A stretch of 64,000 bases of DNA. Source: Pseudomonas ovata. GTDB taxonomy: Bacteria; Pseudomonadota; Gammaproteobacteria; Pseudomonadales; Pseudomonadaceae. This document shows, piece by piece, positions 57,821-64,000 of this stretch. Within the stretch, counting starts at the first letter, position 1; each line of letters begins with the position of its first letter. The DNA is taken from positions 1-64,000 of the forward strand of contig NZ_QFFU01000004.1 in the NCBI RefSeq assembly GCF_003131185.1, given 5' to 3'. The notes under the pieces are model-generated. The model was not told the origin of the DNA and did no database searches. It worked only from the letters and a program-made list of their open reading frames with translations. Both the position numbers and the translations under genes were made by a program.

Positions 57821-59364
57821 CCCATCAAGTTCCCGACACCGTGACCTTCGGCGCCTTGGCGCTGAGCATCGAGCAGGTGCTGGCCGTGGCCAACCGCCAG
57901 GCGCCTGCGGCCTTGCAGGACGACGCCGACTACCGCGCCCGCATTGCCCGGGGCGCGCAGTTTCTCGACTCGCTGCTGGACAAGGAAGGCGTGATCTACG
58001 GCGTCACCACCGGCTACGGTGATTCGTGCGTGGTGGCCGTGCCCTTGCAGCATGTCGAGGCCTTGCCACGGCACCTGTACACCTTCCACGGCTGCGGCCT
58101 GGGCAAACTGCTCGACGAACGCGCCACCCGTGCGGTGCTGGCGGCACGCTTGCAGTCGCTGTGCCACGGCGTGTCGGGGGTGCGGGTCGAGCTGCTGGAG
58201 CGGTTGCAGGCGTTCCTCGAACACGACGTGCTGCCACTGATCCCCGAAGAGGGCTCGGTGGGCGCCAGCGGCGACCTGACGCCGCTGTCCTATGTGGCTG
58301 CGACCCTGTCCGGCGAGCGCGAAGTGCTGTATCGCGGCCAGCGCCGCCCGGCCCTGGACGTGCATCGCGAGCTGGGCTGGGAACCTTTGGTGCTGCGGCC
58401 CAAGGAAGCCCTGGCGCTGATGAACGGCACCGCAGTGATGACCGGCATTGCCTGCCTGGCCTTCGCCCGCGCCGACTATCTGCTGCAACTGGCCACGCGC
58501 ATCACCGCCATGAATGTGGTGGCGCTGCAAGGCAACCCGGAACACTTCGACGAGCGTCTGTTCGCCGCCAAGCCGCACCCCGGCCAGATGCAGGTGGCCG
58601 CCTGGCTGCGCCAGGACCTGGCCATCGACGCCCCGACCGCACCGCTGCACCGCTTGCAGGACCGCTACTCGCTGCGCTGTGCCCCACATGTGCTGGGCGT
58701 ACTGGCCGACAGCCTGGGCTGGCTGCGCTCGTTCATCGAGACCGAGCTGAACAGCGCCAACGACAACCCGATCATCGACGGCGACCAGGAGCGCGTGCTG
58801 CACGGCGGGCACTTCTACGGCGGGCACATCGCCTTTGCCATGGACAGCCTCAAGACCCTGGTGGCCAACGTCGCCGACCTGCTCGACCGCCAGCTCGCCC
58901 TGCTGGTGGACGTGCGCTACAACCACGGCCTGCCGAGCAACCTGTCCGGCGCCAGCGCCGAGCGGGCAATGATCAACCACGGTTTCAAGGCGGTGCAGAT
59001 CGGTGCCAGCGCCTGGACCGCCGAAGCCCTGAAAAACACCATGCCGGCCAGCGTGTTCTCGCGCTCCACCGAATGCCACAACCAGGACAAGGTGAGCATG
59101 GGCACCATCGCCGCCCGCGATGCGATCCGTGTGCTGGAGCTGACCGAGCAGGTCGCCGCCGCCACCCTGATCGCCGCCAACCAGGGCCTGTGGCTGCGCA
59201 GCCGGCAAGCCGATGCGCGTCCGCTGCCGCCGGCGCTGGCCGCCATGCACACACAACTGGCCGAGGATTTCCCGCCGGTCATCGATGATCGCGGCCTGGA
59301 AGGCGAACTGCGCCTGTGCCTGCAACGCATTGCCGAACGCCACTGGAGGCTGCATGCGCAGTAA
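57817..59364 (+). CDS. MIO-type aromatic amino acid ammonia lyase (HAL/PAL/TAL family)
   Basis: A 515-residue enzyme. The MIO cofactor-forming triad Ala-Ser-Gly is 150–152 in GASGDLTPL, and the catalytic Tyr61 is in YGVTTGYG. The position that separates His-, Phe- and Tyr-specific enzymes reads Phe90-His91 (LYTFHGCG), which is neither the Ser-His of histidine ammonia lyase nor the His-Leu of bacterial tyrosine ammonia lyases. No hut genes are nearby. In aryl polyene and flexirubin clusters such enzymes are thought to give the cinnamate- or coumarate-type starter. hutH would be a wrong label. It overlaps the thioesterase gene by 11 bases. Confidence 0.86.
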   Translation: MTHQVPDTVTFGALALSIEQVLAVANRQAPAALQDDADYRARIARGAQFLDSLLDKEGVIYGVTTGYGDSCVVAVPLQHVEALPRHLYTFHGCGLGKLLDERATRAVLAARLQSLCHGVSGVRVELLERLQAFLEHDVLPLIPEEGSVGASGDLTPLSYVAATLSGEREVLYRGQRRPALDVHRELGWEPLVLRPKEALALMNGTAVMTGIACLAFARADYLLQLATRITAMNVVALQGNPEHFDERLFAAKPHPGQMQVAAWLRQDLAIDAPTAPLHRLQDRYSLRCAPHVLGVLADSLGWLRSFIETELNSANDNPIIDGDQERVLHGGHFYGGHIAFAMDSLKTLVANVADLLDRQLALLVDVRYNHGLPSNLSGASAERAMINHGFKAVQIGASAWTAEALKNTMPASVFSRSTECHNQDKVSMGTIAARDAIRVLELTEQVAAATLIAANQGLWLRSRQADARPLPPALAAMHTQLAEDFPPVIDDRGLEGELRLCLQRIAERHWRLHAQ

Positions 59365-59779
59365 AGGACTGATCGACGTCGACACCGAAGTAGTGGTGCC
59401 GTTTTTCGATGTCGACATGATGAACATCGTCTGGCACGGCCACTACGTCAAATACCTCGAAGTGGCACGCTGCGCGCTGCTGGACCACATCGGCCACAAC
59501 TACATGCAGATGCTTGAGTCCGGCTACGGCTGGCCGGTGATCGACCTGCAACTGCGCTACGTGCGGGCGGCGGTGTTCGGCCAGAAGCTGACGGTGCGCG
59601 CCAGCCTGGTGGAATGGGAAAACCGCCTGAAGATCAACTACCTGATCAGCGACGCGGTGACCGGCGAACGCATGACCCGCGCCAGCACCGTGCAGGTGGC
59701 CGTCGACGTCGCCACCCGCGAGATGCAACTGGCCTCGCCCAAGGTGTTCATCGATGCCGTGCAGAGGGCCTTGCCATGA
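59354..59779 (+). CDS. 4HBT/YbgC-type thioesterase of the APE operon
   Basis: A 141-residue hotdog thioesterase. The YbgC-type active site is FFDVDMMNIVWHGHYVKYLE, where Asp21, His28 and Glu36 are candidate catalytic residues. ATG 59354 has GGAGG upstream and lies in the end of the ammonia-lyase gene; its own end overlaps the LolA-like gene by four bases. It matches the thioesterase (ApeK type) of aryl polyene clusters, for which an editing or release role is proposed. Confidence 0.88.
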   Translation: MRSKGLIDVDTEVVVPFFDVDMMNIVWHGHYVKYLEVARCALLDHIGHNYMQMLESGYGWPVIDLQLRYVRAAVFGQKLTVRASLVEWENRLKINYLISDAVTGERMTRASTVQVAVDVATREMQLASPKVFIDAVQRALP

Positions 59780-60381
59780 GGACAGCCATGCAGCACCTGC
59801 TGTTCAGCCTGGCCTTGCTGTGCGCCTCGTCACTGGCGCACGCCTTTGACTTGCAACAACTCAGCGCCCAGTTGGGCAAGCCCGCCGTGGTCGAGGGTCG
59901 TTTCAGCCAGGAGAAACACCTGCGCGCCCTGCCCCAGCCGCTGGTCAGCACCGGCAACTTCGTACTGGCCCGGGACTTCGGCCTGCTGTGGCTGCTGGAA
60001 ACGCCGCTCAAGCAGGACTACCGCATTGATCAGGCCGGCATTGCCCGCCGTCAGGGACAGGCCTGGCAGTTACTGCCGGGCAAGAGTGCCGGCGCCGAGC
60101 AGAACCGGCTGTTCCTGGCCGTGCTGCAAGGCGACAGCAGCGGATTGCAACGCGATTTCGAGCTGCAACTGAGCGGTGACGCCCAGGCCTGGAAGCTGAC
60201 CCTGACCCCGCGTTCGCTGCTGCTGCAACAGGTGTTTCGCCAGATCAACATCGACGGCGGCGAGCTGGTGCACCGCATCGAGCTGCTGGAAACCCAGGGC
60301 GACCGCACCGTGCTGAACCTGATCGACAGCCACAGCGCACCTGCGCTCAGCGATGCGCGGCGCAATGATTTCAAATCCTGA
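59776..60381 (+). CDS. LolA-like periplasmic carrier of the APE operon
   Basis: A 201-residue secreted protein. A signal peptide (LLFSLALLCASSLAHA, cleavage near residue 20 to 24) precedes a LolA/LolB-like fold (VVEGRFSQEKHLRALPQPLVS, GNFVLARDFGLLWLLETPLKQ). Related outer-membrane lipoprotein carriers next to MMPL exporters are found in most aryl polyene clusters and are thought to shuttle the lipid product to the outer membrane. ATG 59776 overlaps the previous gene; ATG 59788 is an alternative. The MMPL gene starts within its last bases. Confidence 0.87.
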   Translation: MRTAMQHLLFSLALLCASSLAHAFDLQQLSAQLGKPAVVEGRFSQEKHLRALPQPLVSTGNFVLARDFGLLWLLETPLKQDYRIDQAGIARRQGQAWQLLPGKSAGAEQNRLFLAVLQGDSSGLQRDFELQLSGDAQAWKLTLTPRSLLLQQVFRQINIDGGELVHRIELLETQGDRTVLNLIDSHSAPALSDARRNDFKS

Positions 60382-62692
60382 GCGCCGCCTGCCGCGCCTG
60401 TTCCTGCTGATCCTGCTCGCCGTGGTGGCGCTGGCCGGCTGGCAGTGGCGTGACGGCGCGCCGCTGTCGGCCAACCTCATGGAACTGGTGCCCGGCAGCC
60501 GTCCTGACCCGCTGGAACTGCGCGCCGAACAGCGCATGCAGGCGCCGCTGAACCGCGAAATGCTGGTGCTGGTCGGCCATGCCGAGCGCCAGCAGGCGAT
60601 TGCCCTGACCCAGCGCCTGGCCAGTCAGTGGCAGGCCAGCGGGCTGTTCGCCACCGTGCAATGGAACCTGCAGGCCGACCTGCCGGCCTTGCGTACGCAA
60701 CTGCTGCAAGGCCGGTTGGCGATGCTGCCGGCGACCGACCGCCAGCAGTTGATCGAACAGCCCCAGGCGTTTATCGAGCAGCGCGTGCAGAACCTGTTCG
60801 ACCCTTTTACCGGCTTCAGCCTGGTGCCCGGCCAGGACGACTGGCTGGGCCTGACCGGGCGCATCCAGAACGCACTGCCCCGTGGCGGCGCGGTGGAACC
60901 GGACCTGGCCAGCGGCGCGCTGGTGGCCCAGGCCGATGGCCTGTACTGGGTGCTGCTGCGCGTGCAGACCGGCAACGATGCCTTCGACATGCAGCTGCCG
61001 ACCCAGGTCGCCGCCCTGCTGGCCGAGGCGCGCACGCAAGCGGCCCAGGACGGCGGCCGGCTGCTGGCCGCCAGCGGCCTGCTGTACGCCGCCGCCGGCC
61101 AGCACCAGGCCAGCCAGGAAATCACCTGGGTCGGCGGCGGTGCCACGCTGGGCATTTTGCTGCTGTTGCTGCTGGCCTTCCGCCGCTGGCGGGTGCTGCT
61201 GGCCTTTGTGCCGGTGCTGGTGGGCATGCTGTTTGGTGCAGTGGCCTGTGTGGCGCTGTTTGGCAAGATGCATGTGATGACGCTGGTGCTGGGGTCGAGC
61301 CTGATCGGCGTGGCGGTGGATTACCCGCTGCATTATTTATCCAAAAGCTGGACGCTGAACCCCTGGCGCAGTTGGCCGGCCTTGCGCCTGACCCTGCCGG
61401 GCCTGACCCTGAGCCTGATCACCAGTTGCATCGGCTACCTGGCCCTGGCCTGGACGCCGTTCCCGGCCCTGACCCAGATCGCGGTGTTCTCCGCCGCCGG
61501 GCTGTTCGGTGCGTGGCTGGCGGCGGTGTGCCTGTTGCCGGCGCTGCTCGCCAGGGTCGAACTGCGCCCGGCGCAGTGGCCGCTGCAATTGGCCCAACGC
61601 CTGCTGGGCTGGCGCGAAGCGCTGCTGGCCAGGACCGGTACGCCGCTGTTGCTGGTCCTGCTGCTGGTGTTCTGCGCCACTGGCCTGTGGCAGTTGACCA
61701 CCCACAACGACATTCGCCAGTGGGTCTCGGCCCCTCAGGCCCTGACCGATGAAGCCCAGGCCATTGCCCGCATTACCGGCTTCCAGCCGACCAGCCAGTT
61801 CTTTCTGGTGCGCGCCGCCAACGAACAGCAATTGCTGGAGCGCCAACACACGCTGACCCAACGCCTCGACGGGCTGGTCAGCGAGCATTCGCTGCGCGGT
61901 TACATGGCCCTCAATCAATTGCTGGCGGCCCCGGCAGATCAACAAGCGCTGCGCACCGCACTGGGCCGCCTGCCTGAGTACTGGCAACCGCTGCTGGCGC
62001 TGGGCGTCATGGCCGACGCCTTGCACAACGAACTGCGCCAGTTGCAGGCGCTGCCCGAGCAGACCATCGATCAGGCCCTGGCCGGACCGGTCAGCGAACC
62101 CTGGCGCACCTTGTGGCTGGGGCATACCGATGACGGTGTGGCCGCCATCGTCAGCCTGCAAGGGCTGGGCAACCCGGCCATGCTGCACGCCCAGGCCGAG
62201 GGCCTGCCGGGTGTGAACCTGGTCGACCGGCTGGGCGCGCTCAATGGCGTGTTCGCCCAGACGCAAATCAGCGCCGCCGAACTCAAGCTGCTGTCGTGCG
62301 GGCTGATCGTGGTGCTGCTGCTCGCGCCCTTCGGCCTGGGCGGTGCACTGCGCATCGTCACCCTGCCGTTGCTCGCCGCGCTGTGCAGCCTGGCCAGCCT
62401 GGGCTGGCTGGGCCAGCCACTGACCCTGTTCAGCCTGTTCGGCCTGTTGCTGGTGACCGCCATCAGCGTCGACTACGCCATCCTGATGCGCGAGCAGGTC
62501 GGCGGGGCGGCGGTCAGCCTGCTCGGCACCTTGCTGGCGGCCATCACCACCTGGCTGTCGTTCGGCCTGCTGGCGCTGTCGCAGACCCCGGCCATCAGCA
62601 ATTTCGGTCTGTCGGTGAGCCTGGGGCTGGTGTTCAGCTTTGTGCTGGCACCGTGGGCCAGCGCACGCCAGGCCGTGGAGAAGCATCCATGA
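60365..62692 (+). CDS. MMPL/RND-type exporter of the APE operon
   Basis: A 775-residue RND-superfamily protein from ATG 60365 (an in-frame ATG at 60353 is possible). One N-terminal span precedes a large periplasmic domain, then two blocks of five to six spans (about 250–405 and 640–770), with HVMTLVLGSSLIGVAVDYPLHY and LLLVTAISVDYAILM as the conserved TM4/TM10 proton-relay segments, each with an Asp. MMPL exporters in aryl polyene and xanthomonadin clusters are thought to move the polyene lipid across the inner membrane and work with the LolA-like protein encoded just upstream. Confidence 0.88.
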   Translation: MISNPERRLPRLFLLILLAVVALAGWQWRDGAPLSANLMELVPGSRPDPLELRAEQRMQAPLNREMLVLVGHAERQQAIALTQRLASQWQASGLFATVQWNLQADLPALRTQLLQGRLAMLPATDRQQLIEQPQAFIEQRVQNLFDPFTGFSLVPGQDDWLGLTGRIQNALPRGGAVEPDLASGALVAQADGLYWVLLRVQTGNDAFDMQLPTQVAALLAEARTQAAQDGGRLLAASGLLYAAAGQHQASQEITWVGGGATLGILLLLLLAFRRWRVLLAFVPVLVGMLFGAVACVALFGKMHVMTLVLGSSLIGVAVDYPLHYLSKSWTLNPWRSWPALRLTLPGLTLSLITSCIGYLALAWTPFPALTQIAVFSAAGLFGAWLAAVCLLPALLARVELRPAQWPLQLAQRLLGWREALLARTGTPLLLVLLLVFCATGLWQLTTHNDIRQWVSAPQALTDEAQAIARITGFQPTSQFFLVRAANEQQLLERQHTLTQRLDGLVSEHSLRGYMALNQLLAAPADQQALRTALGRLPEYWQPLLALGVMADALHNELRQLQALPEQTIDQALAGPVSEPWRTLWLGHTDDGVAAIVSLQGLGNPAMLHAQAEGLPGVNLVDRLGALNGVFAQTQISAAELKLLSCGLIVVLLLAPFGLGGALRIVTLPLLAALCSLASLGWLGQPLTLFSLFGLLLVTAISVDYAILMREQVGGAAVSLLGTLLAAITTWLSFGLLALSQTPAISNFGLSVSLGLVFSFVLAPWASARQAVEKHP

Positions 62693-63861
62693 TGATCGTG
62701 CTGTTCTGGCTCATGGCCCTGCCGGCCTTTGCCGCCGCCACCTGGCTTGGCCACCGCGTGGGGCTGATTCCCATCGTCAGCCAGTTGCTGCTGGCCACCC
62801 TCGGCGTGCCGCTGTTGATGCTGCTGTGGATCGAGCCGCACTGGCAGCTCAGTGGCGCGCAACTGATCGCACCGGTCTGGCTCAAGACCCTGTACAGCCT
62901 GGCCTTCGCGCTGGTGCTGGGGCATATCCTCAGCGATGTGATCGAGGTGCGCCTGGACCGCCAGAGCCTGAAGATTGCCGTGCCCAGCTTTCTGGTGCCC
63001 TTTGCCGCAGGCCTGGCCTGCGCCGTTTGGCTGCTGCCGGCGCAGTCCTGGCTCAGCGACCTGGCCGTGGGGCTGGTGTTTGCGATCACCGCCATTCCGG
63101 TGCTGTACCTGTACCTCAAGCACATCGGCTACCCGCTGGCGGCCACGCACCGGCTGGTGCAGGCGGCGATTCTCATCGACCTGACCTGCTGGAGCCTGTT
63201 CGCCCTGGCCCAGGGCAGCCTGCACCTCAGCAGCCTGTTGTGGCCGCTGCTGATGGCCTGCGTCCCGTTGCTGCTGCGGGGGCTGGGCATCCGCCAGCCG
63301 CTGGTCTACAGCCTGGGCTTTTTTGCCTTGCTGGTGGTGGCCGAGCATTACCGGCTCAATGCGCTGATCTTCGGCATCGGCTATCTGCTGTGCATGGCGC
63401 GGCTCAAGCAGGCCTGGGTGCTGCCGATCAAGCCACAGGTGCTGAGCGGGCTGCAGAATCACCTGGCCGTACCGCTGCTGCTGACCTTCGGCCTGGTGCA
63501 GATCAACCTGCACACCGCCCTGGGCGAGCTGAGCGCCTGGCAGGTGGCGGCGCTGATCGCCGTGCCGATCGGCGCCAAGCTGCTGGGCAACTGGCTGGGC
63601 CTGTGCTGGGCGCCGCCGTCGTTTCCCGGTGCCAGCCGCTGGCGCGAAAGCGTGCTGCTCAATATTCGCGGGCTGAGCGAGATCGTGTTTCTCAACCTGC
63701 TGCTGCAACAGCAACTGATCGGCAGCGCGCTGTACCTGGCGCTGATGCTGATGAGCCTGCTGGCGACCCTGATGCCGGCCCTGGTCGGGCTGGGTCGCAA
63801 GCCTCTTTCATTCGTCACTGCTACCGAACAACCGGTAAGGAACTCCTGTGCCAATCACTGA
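62689..63861 (+). CDS. CPA2-like cation:proton antiporter-type membrane protein in the APE operon
   Basis: A 390-residue protein with about 11–12 hydrophobic spans and no soluble domain. The segment [16 protein letters not shown] near residues 322–337 resembles the RGL-E-L-V-LN motif of CPA2 antiporters (KefB, NapA-like), and [14 protein letters not shown] near 126 matches the core ALTAI(P/T)V. It overlaps the MMPL gene by four bases and the flavoprotein gene by 14, so it is an integral operon member. I do not recall an antiporter in the well-studied E. coli cluster. Role is unknown; pH or ion coupling to export is speculation. Confidence 0.75.
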   Translation: MMIVLFWLMALPAFAAATWLGHRVGLIPIVSQLLLATLGVPLLMLLWIEPHWQLSGAQLIAPVWLKTLYSLAFALVLGHILSDVIEVRLDRQSLKIAVPSFLVPFAAGLACAVWLLPAQSWLSDLAVGLVFAITAIPVLYLYLKHIGYPLAATHRLVQAAILIDLTCWSLFALAQGSLHLSSLLWPLLMACVPLLLRGLGIRQPLVYSLGFFALLVVAEHYRLNALIFGIGYLLCMARLKQAWVLPIKPQVLSGLQNHLAVPLLLTFGLVQINLHTALGELSAWQVAALIAVPIGAKLLGNWLGLCWAPPSFPGASRWRESVLLNIRGLSEIVFLNLLLQQQLIGSALYLALMLMSLLATLMPALVGLGRKPLSFVTATEQPVRNSCANH

Positions 63862-64000
63862 TAAGGAACATCGCGCGGTCGTGGTCATCGGCGCCGGCCC
63901 TGCCGGCGCGATTGCCGCCGCCCTGCTCAAGCGCCGCGGCCATGACGTGCTGGTGCTTGAGCGCCAGGCCTTCCCGCGCTTTTCCATCGGCGAAAGCCTG
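63848..64000 (+). CDS. FAD-dependent oxidoreductase, halogenase-like fold (N-terminal part only)
   Basis: The first 51 residues of a gene cut by the window end. GTG 63848 follows AAGGAA. The product shows a dinucleotide motif [17 protein letters not shown] and the [14 protein letters not shown] segment common to geranylgeranyl-reductase and tryptophan-halogenase-like flavoproteins. The end of the antiporter-like gene overlaps it by 14 bases. FAD/NAD(P)-dependent proteins of this type occur in aryl polyene clusters, possibly for ring or chain modification. Halogenase activity cannot be judged from this fragment. Confidence 0.85.
   Translation, partial: MPITDKEHRAVVVIGAGPAGAIAAALLKRRGHDVLVLERQAFPRFSIGESL

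Noticed and set aside
57817..59364. Histidine ammonia-lyase HutH of the histidine-use pathway
   Set aside because: No hut genes are near, the Ser-His pair of HutH is absent, and it is embedded in a polyene-type operon.
63848..64000. Tryptophan halogenase
   Set aside because: Only 51 residues are visible; the GESL segment is shared with non-halogenating flavoproteins and the catalytic lysine region lies outside the window.

Overview
The window is a GC-rich Pseudomonas chromosome segment, most likely from the putida/fluorescens lineage. This is judged from gene order and protein content, not from a marker gene. The strongest clues are the gbdR–sdaB–cbcXWV choline/serine locus (same order as recalled for P. 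aeruginosa PA5380–PA5376), the divergent putP/putA pair, an OprD-family porin, and many Pseudomonas-type REP palindromes (GTAGGAGCGCGC…). No rRNA, tRNA, insertion sequence, prophage or CRISPR array was seen.

Layout. 1–1.15 kb: REP elements and rlmJ. 1.4–9.3 kb: osmolyte/choline region with a small unknown gene, gbdR (AraC-type activator of glycine betaine catabolism), sdaB (serine dehydratase, the end of the choline–betaine–glycine–serine–pyruvate route), the cbcXWV quaternary-amine ABC transporter and betI. The betT1 and betBA genes that usually flank betI are absent here. 9.5–13.7 kb: a compact operon of a TldD-like metallopeptidase, a TldE-like partner and a DHA2-type MFS exporter. 14–24 kb: mostly housekeeping or single genes (dbpA, BaiN-like flavoprotein, YccS-like membrane protein, solute-binding protein, ElaA-like acetyltransferase, winged-helix protein, YgjP-like metalloprotein, REC-PAS-GGDEF-EAL protein with a degraded EAL domain). 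24–30 kb: putP and putA, divergent, with five GTTGCA operator-like sites between them.

30–34 kb: accessory pair of a large membrane-targeted toxin ending in an ADP-ribosyltransferase-like domain and a delta-60-repeat protein downstream. 34–43 kb: NhaP2-type antiporter, MscK channel, chemoreceptor and OprD porin, nearly all separated by REP elements. 43–50 kb: an operon of a tiny membrane ORF, pxpA, a fused pxpBC and a biotin carboxylase with its own biotinyl domain, divergent from a GntR regulator that is followed by selO. 50–51.6 kb: orphan PAAR protein and orphan ParA.

51.9–64 kb (right edge): a tightly overlapping biosynthetic operon that matches the aryl polyene (APE) pigment family: chain-length-factor-like ketosynthase, two acyltransferases, two acyl carrier proteins, a ligase–dehydratase fusion, glycosyltransferase, MIO ammonia lyase, thioesterase, LolA-like carrier, MMPL exporter, an unusual CPA2-like antiporter and the start of a flavoprotein. 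Main ketosynthases and ketoreductase are expected beyond the window. Starter supply, chain building on ACPs, lipid/sugar attachment and export to the outer membrane are thus encoded in order.
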